A stretch of 64,000 nt of DNA from GM7GCV1 sp965221105 (GTDB taxonomy: Bacteria > Pseudomonadota > Gammaproteobacteria > Pseudomonadales > GM7GCV1): assembly GCA_965221105.1 (NCBI GenBank), contig OZ244871.1, forward strand, positions 2,666,001 through 2,730,000. Direction: 5' to 3'. Below are positions 45,077 through 53,948 of the stretch, piece after piece. Made by a program: the position numbers and the translations under genes. The notes under the pieces were generated by a model. The model was not told the origin of the DNA. It saw only the letters and a program-made list of their open reading frames with translations, and did no database searches. How positions within the stretch are numbered: the first letter of the stretch is position 1; the number at the start of each line of letters is the position of its first letter.

Positions 45077-45731
45077 GCTCCTGAGTTCCCTCATATACGT
45101 GGCCTGTAACCGGCAATGGCTCACCATCCATGTAAGCGGTGTCCCCGCTCAGCACTACGCGCGCTTCCAGACACCAGTGTATGGCCAACGGAAAGATTCT
45201 GTGTTCGACCTCGGTGAGCACTCTGTGGGCCAGACTGGATTCCGAATCCGCCGCATGAACCGGGACGGCACCCTGAATAATTGCCGGACCACCGTCTAGA
45301 TCGGCTGTGACAAAATGCACAGTTGCACCGTGCTCAGGGTCTCCTGATTCGAGTACTTTCCGATGAGTATGCAGTCCAGGGTATTTGGGAAGCAGGGAAG
45401 GATGGATGTTGATCAGCCTGCCCTTGTAACGCGAAACAAAGCCGGGCGAAAGGATGCGCATAAAGCCGGCCAGAACGATCAGATCGGGTGCATACCGGTC
45501 AATGATCGCAGCGAGCCCCTGATCATAGTCCTCGCGGCTGTTACAGTGGGTGTGATCAATTTCCAAAGCGTCGATGCCAGCCGATCTGGCCCGGTCCAAG
45601 CCCGGGACACCCGGCCTGTTGGAGATAACGGCGCAGATGTGCGCGTCCAGTCCGTCACTGGTGCAGGCATCAATGATAGCCTGAAGATTGGTACCGCTTC
45701 CGGATATGAGCACCAGAATCGAAGCAGACAC
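45069..45731 (-). CDS. purN: Phosphoribosylglycinamide formyltransferase
   Basis: PurN formylates GAR to FGAR with 10-formyltetrahydrofolate, the third step of purine synthesis. The 220 residues have ILVLISGSGTNLQAIIDAC, VISNRPGVPGL, LIVLAGFMRILSPGFV, the catalytic asparagine and histidine in INIHPSLLPKYPGLHTH, and aspartate in VTADLDGGPAIIQG. The GTG start is three bases behind the purM stop. Confidence 0.96.
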   Translation of the reverse strand: MSASILVLISGSGTNLQAIIDACTSDGLDAHICAVISNRPGVPGLDRARSAGIDALEIDHTHCNSREDYDQGLAAIIDRYAPDLIVLAGFMRILSPGFVSRYKGRLINIHPSLLPKYPGLHTHRKVLESGDPEHGATVHFVTADLDGGPAIIQGAVPVHAADSESSLAHRVLTEVEHRIFPLAIHWCLEARVVLSGDTAYMDGEPLPVTGHVYEGTQEHV

Positions 45732-45734
45732 GAC

Positions 45735-46802
45735 CTAGCCTATTCCCACTATTTCAATTTGGCTTTCACCGGGTTCTCGGGCAGCAACTTCTCCAATGGC
45801 ATATGCGTCCTCGCCGGAGGCTCGCAGGAAATCCAGAGCGGTTTCAGCTTCGGGCTTGGGCACGACCAGTACCATACCCACGCCACAATTGAACGTTCGC
45901 AGCATCTCCACATCATCAATATGTGCCTGATCCTTCAGCCAGCGAAAGAGCTCGGGCATATCGAGTACCCCGGGGTCGATGACAGCCCGGACAGATTCGG
46001 GCAGCACCCGGGGCAGATTTTCCAGCAGTCCGCCGCCAGTGATGTGGGCCATGGCACTGACGTCTGCGTTCTTCAGCAACTGTAAAATGGGTTTCACGTA
46101 AATGCGGGTTGGCTCAAGCAGGGCTTGGGCCAGGGTTTGACTGCCTATGCGGCTTTCCCGAACATCGATCTCACGCTCTTTCAGGATCTTCCGTATCAGC
46201 GAGTAGCCATTTGAATGGGCACCGCTTGAAGGTAGTGCGATCAGTGTGTCGCCACTGTGGACACCTGTGCTTTTGATAATTTCTGACTTCTCAACGATGC
46301 CAACACAGAACCCCGCCAGATCGTAGTCATTGCAGTTGTACATTCCGGGCATTTCAGCTGTTTCGCCACCCACCAGCGCGCAGCCGGCCAGCTCGCAGCC
46401 TCTGCCGATGCCGTCCACAACACTGGCAGCGACATCAATCCTAAGTGTACCGGTGGCGTAATAGTCAAGAAACAGCAGGGGCTCAGCTCCCGTGACAACG
46501 AGGTCATTGACACACATGGCGACAAGGTCAATACCTATGCTGTCGTGAATCCCCCAATCGATGGCAAGTTTCAGTTTGGTTCCTACACCGTCTGTGCTGG
46601 ATACCAGCACCGGCTCGCGATAGGAAGCGGGCACTTCACAGAGTGCGCCAAAACCGCCGAGACTGGACATGACCTCGGGCCTTCGAGTCCGGGCGGCAAC
46701 CGATTGTATCTGCTCGACGAGGCTGTTTCCTGCGTCTATATCGACACCGGCGTCCTTATAGTTCAGGCTGGTTCGCGGCCTTGAAGATTGTGATGAGGTC
46801 AT
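45735..46802 (-). CDS. purM: Phosphoribosylformylglycinamidine cyclo-ligase
   Basis: PurM closes the imidazole ring, making AIR from FGAM with ATP. The 355 residues include LNYKDAGVDIDAGNSLVEQI, the ATP-binding STDGVGTKLKLA, VMCVND-type MCVNDLVVTGAEPLLFLDYY, GGETAEMPGMY and AHITGGGLLENLPRVLP. The ATG at 46802 gives the family length; a longer frame reaches 46847. It leads the purM-purN-DUF3108 unit and is divergent from the DUF2066 gene. Confidence 0.96.
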   Translation of the reverse strand: MTSSQSSRPRTSLNYKDAGVDIDAGNSLVEQIQSVAARTRRPEVMSSLGGFGALCEVPASYREPVLVSSTDGVGTKLKLAIDWGIHDSIGIDLVAMCVNDLVVTGAEPLLFLDYYATGTLRIDVAASVVDGIGRGCELAGCALVGGETAEMPGMYNCNDYDLAGFCVGIVEKSEIIKSTGVHSGDTLIALPSSGAHSNGYSLIRKILKEREIDVRESRIGSQTLAQALLEPTRIYVKPILQLLKNADVSAMAHITGGGLLENLPRVLPESVRAVIDPGVLDMPELFRWLKDQAHIDDVEMLRTFNCGVGMVLVVPKPEAETALDFLRASGEDAYAIGEVAAREPGESQIEIVGIG

Positions 46803-46971
46803 ATTGGCCCAGCAGGAAATCCAGTGAGTTGGGGGAAGCGCATCCATTCCTGACCACCAGGGGCTCGCTATTTTAGCGTATCAACCGACCCGACCGTGCA
46901 GGTTTTTTGCGCTAGAATGGATCTTTTCGCTGAACGCTTACCCTCGCCCGGATTCTCAAAGGTTCCAGCCT

Positions 46972-48084
46972 GTGCGTGCTTTTTCCATTGTATTACTGAG
47001 CCTGTCCGCCCTGTCTGTTCAATCATTCGAGCAAACCGAGGGCATCCATGAGGCCCGGGTCGTGCTTGCTGACCGCTCGGAGGAGACCAGGACCGCAGCC
47101 ATTCGATCCGGGCTGGAGCAGGTACTGGTTCGTTACAGTGGCTTTAGCAAGCTAGCCAGCCTCGAGGGTATGGATTTGGTGCTTGGTGATGCAGAACGCT
47201 ATGTCAGCGAGTATGGCGTTGAAAAGATGCGAATCAGCGATACTGGGGGGCTTGGTAGCGAAGAGGTGGATGGTCTCTGGATTCGTTTTAGCGCCGACCT
47301 TTTGGACCAGCTGGCCAACAATATGGAATTGCCTGTCTGGCCAACGCTGAGGCCAACTCTGGACTATGTTCTGGTCATTGAACTCTGGGGGGAGCCGCAC
47401 ATTCCCGGTTTTACAGAACGTCCGGGCATGTGGCTGGGCCTGGAACAACTGTTTGCCAACAGGGGGCTCAGTGCACACCCACTGCAGGACTTGGCATCAC
47501 GGCAGATTTCTGCACGGGATGTGTGGCAGCTCAATCAGCAGACAGTTGAGTATCTCCGGAATGCAGGCGATGCGGATGTACTGCTTGTCATCCGTGCTCA
47601 CCAGAGCGATGACGGCTATAACGTTGATGTGCTGTCTGTGGACCGGACGTCACATCAGCTTGTACGTTCATCAGATGTGCACCTGATCCATGCTGTTGGG
47701 AAAGGGGTGAACGCCTATCTCGACACGCTGTCCCTGGAACTGTCTTTTCTGGGCGGCAGCGGGGTGACGCAGGAGATGCGGGTGCAGGTTACCGGCATTC
47801 GCTCATTTTCCGAGTACCGCAGAGTACTTGACCTTATTGCCGGGCTGGAGCAGGTGCTTGATGTCCATTTGGAGAGCACCGACGACCGAAGCATGCAATT
47901 TATAGTAGAATATCAGTCCGATCAGGATCTGTTGACCGACGCGATCGCCACGATTGCCGGGCTGGTCTACGTGCAGGATGCAGAACCGGGTCAGCAGGAA
48001 CGAAGAAATCCGGAGCCAAAAGTGCATTTCAGGTACCCGCAATCGACCTTTTTGCCCCCTGTCGGCGTCGACCATGACAGCTAA
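46972..48084 (+). CDS. DUF2066 domain-containing exported protein
   Basis: A protein of 370 residues with a signal peptide (1-18, SIVLLSLSALSVQS). Family phrases are EARVVLADRSEETRTAAIRS and VLVRYSGFSKLASLEG. The function is unknown. Its place between purM (divergent) and hda is well kept in Gammaproteobacteria. GTG start. The 3' end overlaps hda by 11 bases. Confidence 0.88.
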   Translation: MRAFSIVLLSLSALSVQSFEQTEGIHEARVVLADRSEETRTAAIRSGLEQVLVRYSGFSKLASLEGMDLVLGDAERYVSEYGVEKMRISDTGGLGSEEVDGLWIRFSADLLDQLANNMELPVWPTLRPTLDYVLVIELWGEPHIPGFTERPGMWLGLEQLFANRGLSAHPLQDLASRQISARDVWQLNQQTVEYLRNAGDADVLLVIRAHQSDDGYNVDVLSVDRTSHQLVRSSDVHLIHAVGKGVNAYLDTLSLELSFLGGSGVTQEMRVQVTGIRSFSEYRRVLDLIAGLEQVLDVHLESTDDRSMQFIVEYQSDQDLLTDAIATIAGLVYVQDAEPGQQERRNPEPKVHFRYPQSTFLPPVGVDHDS

Positions 48085-48835
48085 AACAGCTTCTGAACGA
48101 GAGCTGAAGCTGTTCCCAGATAGTATTGATCAGCAGTTACCGCTTTCAGTCAGTCTGGAAGACGGTTCAACATTCGCCAATTTTTATGTGCAACCGGGTT
48201 CCGCAAATGAGCTGGCTCTCAACGCAGTGCAGGGTGCAGGTGCGGGAGAACATATATATCTCTGGGGTGAGCGGGGCTCCGGCTGTTCCCATTTGCTGCA
48301 GGCCGGTGTACGAAGCAGCAGAGGGCAGGGCATCTATCTTCCTCTGGATGTCCTGTCTGCTGAATCACCCTCGGACGTGTTGGCTAGTCTGGATCATTGT
48401 GACCTGCTTGCCCTGGACAGCCTGGACGCGGTGATCGGCAACCCGGAGTGGTCTGAGCAGCTGTTCTACCTGTATAACCGCATCCTTGAGCGGGAGGCGG
48501 TACTGCTGGTCGCGGCCGAATGTGCACCCGCCGAACTGACCTGTGCACTGGCCGACCTGCAATCAAGGCTGACATCCATGCAAACTCATTACCTCAGGTC
48601 AGCCGATGATCCGGGTAAGATTGAACTGATGAAGTTGCGTGCCCGAAACAGGGGTTTTGAGCTGCCTGACACAGTTGGCCACTATTTGCTCCGTCATTAC
48701 TCACGCGATATCCGCGATCAAATAGGTTTTCTGGAGAAACTTGACCGGAGGTCACTGGTTGCTCAGCGAGGTTTGAGCATACAACTCGTCAAGGACGCAC
48801 TTGCCGAAGAATCTACCGCTGGGAGCAGAAACTGA
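48074..48835 (+). CDS. hda: DnaA regulatory inactivator Hda
   Basis: Hda binds the beta clamp and makes DnaA hydrolyse its ATP, so limiting initiation. The 253 residues begin with a clamp-binding stretch LKLFPDSIDQQLPLSV, followed by a DnaA-like AAA+ fold. The P-loop is degenerate, GERGSGCSHLLQA, as usual for Hda; Walker B region is CDLLALDSLDAVIG. The frame is open upstream, but the ATG at 48074 is chosen by family length. The stop overlaps the msrB start as TGATG. Confidence 0.92.
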   Translation: MTAKTASERELKLFPDSIDQQLPLSVSLEDGSTFANFYVQPGSANELALNAVQGAGAGEHIYLWGERGSGCSHLLQAGVRSSRGQGIYLPLDVLSAESPSDVLASLDHCDLLALDSLDAVIGNPEWSEQLFYLYNRILEREAVLLVAAECAPAELTCALADLQSRLTSMQTHYLRSADDPGKIELMKLRARNRGFELPDTVGHYLLRHYSRDIRDQIGFLEKLDRRSLVAQRGLSIQLVKDALAEESTAGSRN

Positions 48836-49218
48836 TGACAGATGAACAGCACTGGCGGGACACACTGTCCGCAGAGGAATACCGGATATGCAGGGAAAAA
48901 GGCACCGAAAGGGCCTTCACAGGACGCTACTGGGATCACTGGGAGCCGGGTGCCTACACCTGCACGTGCTGCGGTGAGGAATTGTTCGAAGCACACAGCA
49001 AGTTTGATGCAGGTTGCGGCTGGCCGAGCTTTTCAAGTCCCGCGAAAAATGCGCGCATTGGCGAGCATGAAGACCGGAGTCTGGGTATGCTCAGAACCGA
49101 AGTGACCTGCACCAAGTGCGGTTCTCATCTGGGGCATGTCTTTCCCGATGGTCCAGCTCCAACAGGGCTGAGATACTGCATCAATTCGGCTTCCATCAGA
49201 CATCAGAACGACGAATGA
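48835..49218 (+). CDS. msrB: Peptide methionine (R)-S-oxide reductase
   Basis: MsrB reduces the R epimer of methionine sulfoxide, completing the work of MsrA. The 127 residues have two zinc CxxC pairs, CTCCGEELF and CTKCGSHLGH, GCGWPSFSSP, and the catalytic cysteine in LRYCINSASI. It is translationally coupled to hda. Confidence 0.95.
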   Translation: MTDEQHWRDTLSAEEYRICREKGTERAFTGRYWDHWEPGAYTCTCCGEELFEAHSKFDAGCGWPSFSSPAKNARIGEHEDRSLGMLRTEVTCTKCGSHLGHVFPDGPAPTGLRYCINSASIRHQNDE

Positions 49219-49368
49219 GTCACTGCCCCGGAGCCGGGACTCTGTCCAGACCCGTTCAGAAATCTCCGGTGTGCCGTAGTGCGCTGATGGACTGCCGGGG
49301 TCTGGTTCATGGTTCGCTCGGTGTCAACTGCGTCCTGCGGGCTGGCGCCGCGGCAGGCGTGCGTCCGG

Positions 49369-50010
49369 CTACTGGTTCCCTCCGAGAAGCTCACCCCCCG
49401 GCCCGACCCTCGCGCAGCCCTTGCCGCCCATGAACAGGAAGTAGGCCGATCCTGAGCTGGCCGCGTTGGCTACGGAGGTCAATCGTAAGGTCTGCACCAC
49501 CAGCTCGCCGGGACCTTGCTGGATATTGTTGCGACTGCGGTTGCTCCAGATATGGGCACCGGCTACGGGGCGCACCTCGTAGATGTTCTCCCCAATCACC
49601 GGGGCGGCTATGCCCCATCTGTTGAGGGGTACTCGCTGCCATACACCTCTGTTGCTATTCTCATTTCGCCACTCCCAGTCGTTGAATGCACCAGCCGTCC
49701 GGTACTCACTCCCAATCTCAGCAAAAACAGTGACCGGGAAGTCATTTCGAGTGCGGGTTTGGCCGTCGGTGCTCGATAGGGTGAGCGCCAAGCGGCCCGG
49801 CCTGGCGTGGTCGCCACAGCCATCTACGACTGGGGAAACGCTTTTGAGTGTCATGGCGCAAGTCGCCCGGGTGCAGGTGGTTTGCGCCTGCGCTGCTCCT
49901 GCAAGCAGCAGGAAGAAGAGCATCGCGGCAGTGGGCGCCGCGAGGGCCGTCAGTCTAGCGGGGGGGGGGGGGGGGGGGGGTACATCACACTGAACTTTCA
50001 AGCTGAACAT
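49369..50010 (-). CDS. Secreted protein with a poly-C tract at its 5' end
   Basis: A protein of 213 residues, family not recognised. The first codons MFSLKVQCDV are followed by seven prolines coded by a run of 21 C, then ARLTALAAPTAAMLFFLLLAG and AAQAQ, a signal peptide. The mature part has paired cysteines (TTCTRATCAM, VDGCGDH, GKGCARVG), perhaps in disulfides. A change of the tract by one or two bases would shift the frame from the start codon, so expression is likely phase-variable. In this sequence it is in frame. Confidence 0.65.
   Translation of the reverse strand: MFSLKVQCDVPPPPPPPARLTALAAPTAAMLFFLLLAGAAQAQTTCTRATCAMTLKSVSPVVDGCGDHARPGRLALTLSSTDGQTRTRNDFPVTVFAEIGSEYRTAGAFNDWEWRNENSNRGVWQRVPLNRWGIAAPVIGENIYEVRPVAGAHIWSNRSRNNIQQGPGELVVQTLRLTSVANAASSGSAYFLFMGGKGCARVGPGGELLGGNQ
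49960..49980. repeat. Homopolymer of 21 G (C on the coding strand)
   Basis: An uninterrupted run of 21 G lies in the 5' coding part of the minus-strand secreted-protein gene, between its start codon and its signal peptide. Confidence 0.95.
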
Positions 50011-50473
50011 TGTTGATTCTCCTGCCGAGGTCCTGTGAACATCGGGCCATTTGCCAGCTTAAGTTTGTAGCACAGATTGGGCGGAAGTGCAAGCTCCAGC
50101 ATTTTCCAACGTGACATGAGCCTGAAGGTTCGAGCGTATCCGCCACACAGGATCAACTGGTCGAGACAGCTGTGCACTTGTGGACGCGTCCGATGGACCA
50201 GGGCGAGCCCTGCCGGGGCCTCTGGACAAGCCGTGGACAACAGGCCTATTGCCCACCGCTTGACCACAGTCTCGCCCTTCGCGACCACAGGGTACACAGG
50301 TTCAACGGGCAATCAGCTGCCCGGTGGCGGGTGTGAGAAATACCCTACAGCAGGTCCACCGCTTTACGTCACCGGCAATGCAAGGTCACCGCTGAGCGAA
50401 AGAAAGTGCCGGTGGATTGCGGTTTACTGTTGAAAACAACACCTGTGTTTAGCAAGGGCCGCTAACGGCATCC
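50011..50473. other. Stretch without recognisable gene
   Basis: About 460 bases upstream of the poly-C gene. I see no coding frame that resembles a protein family and no clear promoter or RNA. Confidence 0.5.
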
Positions 50474-51105
50474 CTACCTGTTCAGGTCATTGGTGTTGTC
50501 CTGGCTCAATGAGTTAAACAGGGGCAGGGTGGTCTTGTGCCCGCACCAGCAGTTGCGGACACCCTGAATGGTGGAAGGGCTGATCGAGAAGCACCCGCTA
50601 TTCTTGTCCGAAGTACCAGGTGCCGCATTCATGGTGTTGATGCCGCCAGTCATGAAGCAAAACCTTATGTACGGGGTTCTCCTCACCAAACCCGGCCGCA
50701 GTTGTATAGATGACGGCATACTGGGGAGTCTTGGGAGACAGGCCGATAAAAGTAAAGTTGAACGCTTGGTGAAGACGCTGAAAAACACTGCGATAAGCAG
50801 CTTTATGTCTGCGAATTGCCTACCGCCGTTCCCGTCGCAGCGTTATAGACCTTCACATAGGCCGGAAAACTGGACGGTGCGCTATCACCAGCCCGTTTCC
50901 TCAACCAATCGCACATGTTGGTACTGTCAGCTCTTACGACGGCTTGTGACTTCGCAAAACTCTTGAGGTTTGTGAAACCGAGGCCACTTGGCTTCATTTC
51001 GCTCACCCCTGCACACGCGGTCGGGCCTTCTCGCCCGTTGCTTGTTACTGTCGTCTGCGCCACGGACGGCACCGCAAGCTCTGCCAGCAGAAGGAGCAGG
51101 GAGGT
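50474..51105 (-). pseudogene. Broken relative of the secreted protein at 30.7 kb
   Basis: On the minus strand a signal-peptide-like start SLLLLLAELAVPSVAQTTV at about 51100 leads to ACAGVSEMKPSGLGFTNLKS and MCDWLRKRAGDSAPSSF. After a stop, two other frames give FTFIGLSPKTPQYAVIYTTA and then FCFMTGGINTMNAAPGTSDK. The pieces line up with FTGLQPSHYYTVAIYSTDDG and SCFLTN of the protein at 30715-31290. No ATG stands before the signal part, so the gene has at least two frameshifts and no start. Confidence 0.5.
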
Positions 51106-51340
51106 AGCTTAACTTAGGGGGTGAAGCGGATCATGGGGGGGGATGTCTCCAATTGTAATTGGGTTGATTATGTGTTCTGTAGGATTTGCCACTGAAAGAG
51201 AAGCCTGGATTTCAAAGTGAGGCACTACCCGAAGGCTAGTCGCTTGACAGTACCTGGGACGGTTCTTAGAATGCGCGCCTCTTCTGGTGTGGGCCGCTGG
51301 GTTTGCCGCTTGCGAATTCGGATGTCACCATAAGAGCGAC

Positions 51341-51416
51341 GTCCCGTTCGTCTAGAGGCCCAGGACACCGCCCTTTCACGGCGGTAACAGGGGTTCGACT
51401 CCCCTACGGGACGCCA
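51341..51416 (+). tRNA. tRNA-Glu (anticodon UUC)
   Basis: A complete cloverleaf: acceptor GTCCCGT/ACGGGAC, anticodon stem CCGCC/GGCGG with loop CTTTCAC giving UUC, T arm with GGTTCGACTCC, and encoded CCA. It is 13 bases before tRNA-Gly, so the two are probably one transcript. Confidence 0.96.
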
Positions 51417-51429
51417 TTTATTGAAGCCT

Positions 51430-51505
51430 GCGGGAATAGCTCAGTTGGTAGAGCGCAACCTTGCCAAGGTTGAGGTCGCCGGTTCGAACCCGGTTTCCCG
51501 CTCCA
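51430..51505 (+). tRNA. tRNA-Gly (anticodon GCC)
   Basis: A complete cloverleaf: acceptor GCGGGAA/TTCCCGC, anticodon stem CAACC/GGTTG with loop TTGCCAA giving GCC, T arm CCGGTTCGAACCCGG, and encoded CCA. Integrase remnants follow directly, so its 3' end was likely an attachment site. Confidence 0.96.
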
Positions 51506-51588
51506 AGTTACCTGGGGTACACTCAAAGTACCCACTGACCATACAAAAACTCCAAAAAAGCTCCTGCCGAGCACAGACCTATCCAAAA

Positions 51589-51852
51589 CTACCTGTGATC
51601 ACTGAATAGTAGTGCGTGTATTGACTGGTATTCCAGAGTGGTGTGCCTGTCTGTGTGCGCCATGTCATGTTGGATGTGTTCAATCGCATACCCAGCATCT
51701 GCGGCACGCTGAGTAAACAGCGAACGAACCTCATGGAATGTAACAGGTATTCTATTGGGTGGTGTCGGGAGCACCTTTCCTGCTTCTTCACACTGCGAGA
51801 TCAGTTTTCCTGGCAGCATTTGGGTGTAGTGCTTTTGTACCGTACCCTTCAT
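51589..51852 (-). pseudogene. Phage-type tyrosine integrase, C-terminal remnant
   Basis: On the minus strand: VTFHEVRSLFTQRAADAGYA followed by HIQHDMAHTDRHTTLEYQS. This holds the arginine of HxxR, a histidine and a tyrosine of a tyrosine recombinase, as in lambdoid integrases with TFHEIRSL. The N-terminal two thirds are absent. It stands 84 bases behind the tRNA-Gly, where an integrase beside its attachment site would be. Confidence 0.6.
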
Positions 51853-51875
51853 AAGTACATATTTCGGTGCCCTCG

Positions 51876-52310
51876 TTATTTTGATTGGGAAAAATAGATA
51901 GGGACATCAACCTTCTTCGCTGCTGTGGTCAATCCTGTGTCCAAGGTTGCGAGCGGGATTCCTTCACGCAGAGCGAGTTCTAAATACGCGGCATCATAGC
52001 TGCTCAAATTATAGGCCCTGGCCAGATTGAGTGTACGGTTAAATGCCTGATGCGCCGTCAATGGATCAACCAGAATAGGCAGCTTTTCAAGCTGGGCGAT
52101 AAAACGCTCCACCTCCCCGGTATCAAGCTCTTCACGCTTTTCTGCGGCTAACAGAACATTAGTGGCTTCCAAATGCCATAAATGAGGAACAATCGCTTCA
52201 CCCTCAACCAGGCTTTTTAAAATGAGTTCTGCGCGGGACTGATCGCTCTTTTTGGTGCTCATCAGTAACCAGCGCATAGCAACCGAATTATCCAGGACAA
52301 ATCGATTCAT
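51876..52310 (-). CDS. PIN-domain toxin VapC (second locus)
   Basis: A ribonuclease toxin of 144 residues. PIN acidic residues are seen in FVLDNSVAMRWLL, HLWHLEATNVLLAAEKR, LSSYDAAYLELALREG and LATLDTGL. It overlaps the upstream antitoxin gene by four bases. It belongs to the subgroup paired with Phd/YefM antitoxins. Confidence 0.9.
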   Translation of the reverse strand: MNRFVLDNSVAMRWLLMSTKKSDQSRAELILKSLVEGEAIVPHLWHLEATNVLLAAEKREELDTGEVERFIAQLEKLPILVDPLTAHQAFNRTLNLARAYNLSSYDAAYLELALREGIPLATLDTGLTTAAKKVDVPIYFSQSK

Positions 52311-52546
52311 TGGCGGCCCAGTTCTTTAAGTTCGGCTAAGGCTTTATCAGAAATTGAGTGTTTCTGTGCAGCCAGAATATTGTCAATGGCCGCCTGAATC
52401 TTTAAATGGTTGTCAGATCGACTTGGTATCACATCAGCAACTGGTTTACCCCGGTTGGTGATAGTGAACGATTCCCCTGCCTCAACGCGACGGAGAATTT
52501 CAGGAAGCTTGGTTTTTGCATCATAGGAGCCAATTTCTTGAAGCAT
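52307..52546 (-). CDS. Phd/YefM-type antitoxin
   Basis: An antitoxin of 79 residues. The DNA-binding start is IGSYDAKTKLPEILRRVEAG followed by ESFTITNRGKPVADVIPS, the classical Phd/YefM form. The helical C-terminal part neutralises the toxin. It precedes and overlaps the vapC gene. Confidence 0.92.
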   Translation of the reverse strand: MLQEIGSYDAKTKLPEILRRVEAGESFTITNRGKPVADVIPSRSDNHLKIQAAIDNILAAQKHSISDKALAELKELGRQ

Positions 52547-52897
52547 TCTTTAAACCTCTTTCTATAATTAGACTAGATTAACAGACTGGTTGAATGGGTC
52601 AAGGAGATGAGCTGTTAACTCGTATCATTTCAGTGGGTAATATCAAGTCAACCGGTAATGAAAGAGTGGGGCAGCGATAGATAATATAGGCCTTTTCCCG
52701 AGTTGTATGAAACTCAGATGACCCGCTCTCGTATGCCGACTTCCAGTACCAATGGCATACAGCCATCCTATTTAATACAGAGGACAAGAAAAAAGGTGTA
52801 GGGAAGTCTGTGAAGATCCAGTGTAGGTTACTGTGTTGATAGTGCTAAAAGTGGTAACGAGAGATCGCTCGTTACCCCATTTGGAGAAGAAGATCAT
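52547..52897. other. Stretch without recognisable gene
   Basis: About 350 bases between the antitoxin gene and the integrase remnant, pointing away from each other. It should hold both promoters. I can name no clear boxes and no gene. Confidence 0.5.
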
Positions 52898-53948
52898 ATG
52901 CCCAGAATACAGCACACGCCCTTGAAAGAGGTTGAAGCAATCAAATACACGGGCACCGGCAAAAACGCACACAGGAAAAGAGTCGATGGCGCACCGGGAC
53001 TCTATTTGAGCATTCGTCCCAAAGGAACAAAATCTTGGGTGCAGGTGCTTCTCGTGAAAGGTGATCGTCGGTATGTCGGGTTGGGCGTATATGAATTGTC
53101 GCTGGAGGCTGTGCGAGAGATGGCTGCCAACAACAGGCGTATCGCCCGCGAGGGTAAAAATCCCTTCAAGAAGGGAGACAAGAACAGAAAAGGCGAGCGA
53201 GGCATCCCTACATTCAAGGCACTGGCAGAGGAAGTGATCGAAATCCAAACTGCCAGCGCAACAAGTCCGCTCACTTGAAAGCATTGGGAATCATTTTTGC
53301 GTCACTACGCATATCCCGTTATTGGTGACATGCTAATGGACAAATCACCATTGGCGATGTCTTGACGGTGACCATCGGAGACATGGTTCCATGGTTCAGA
53401 CAATATGGCAAACCAAGAGCGAGACAGCGTTCAAGGTGTGCAGACGTAGCTCAACCATTCGATTGCTGGAAAGCATCGTAAGGACAATCCTGTAGACACA
53501 TTGAAAAGAATCCTGCCGAGGAATCGGCCGAAGGTGCAGCATCATCGAGCGTTGCCGCGTATCAAGATGTTGCCGCGGCGATATAAGGTCGTGTGGGAAA
53601 GAAATGCTTGAATATTCACCAAGCTTGCATGTGAGTTCTTGGTGTTGACTGCGGTAAGATCGGGTGAAGTCAGAAAAACCACATGGAATGAAATCGACTT
53701 CGATGAGAAGACATGGACCATTCCGGGCGAGCGCATGAAGGCCGGGTAAGCTCATAGAGTACCTTTGGCTGACAGGTGCATAAACATGCTCCATGAGGCG
53801 CGAAAACTCATTGCAGAGCCTTATATCGAATCTCTGAGAGATTGTGAACCTGTGTTCCCGAGCGTGGCAGGTGTTGCCTTGAGTGACTCTACGCTCCCAA
53901 AGCTCTTGCGTGAAAACGATGTTGACGCTGTCCCACATGGTTTTAGCC
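52898..53948 (+). pseudogene. P4-type tyrosine integrase, frameshifted and cut by IS1380
   Basis: The N-terminal DUF4102-type part is open to 53278: YTGTGKNAHRKRVDGAPGLY, IRPKGTKSWVQVLLVKGD and GLGVYELSLEAVREMAANNR. Behind it the homology goes on in several frames: LTAVRSGEV, WNEIDFDEKTWTIPGERMKAG, VPLADRCINMLHEARKLI, then EPVFPSVAGVALSDSTLPKL and VPHGF. The catalytic end with the last histidine and tyrosine is missing, where the IS1380-family copy begins. At least four frameshifts or stops make it dead. Confidence 0.75.

Noticed and set aside
45363..46085. Plus-strand frame of 240 codons across purN and purM
   Set aside because: Both purine genes are clearly conserved on the minus strand.
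51341..51505. Attachment-site repeat of tRNA-Glu or tRNA-Gly inside the window
   Set aside because: I looked for further copies of the tRNA 3' ends in the accessory stretch after 51.5 kb and saw none; the integrase remnants alone do not prove a border.
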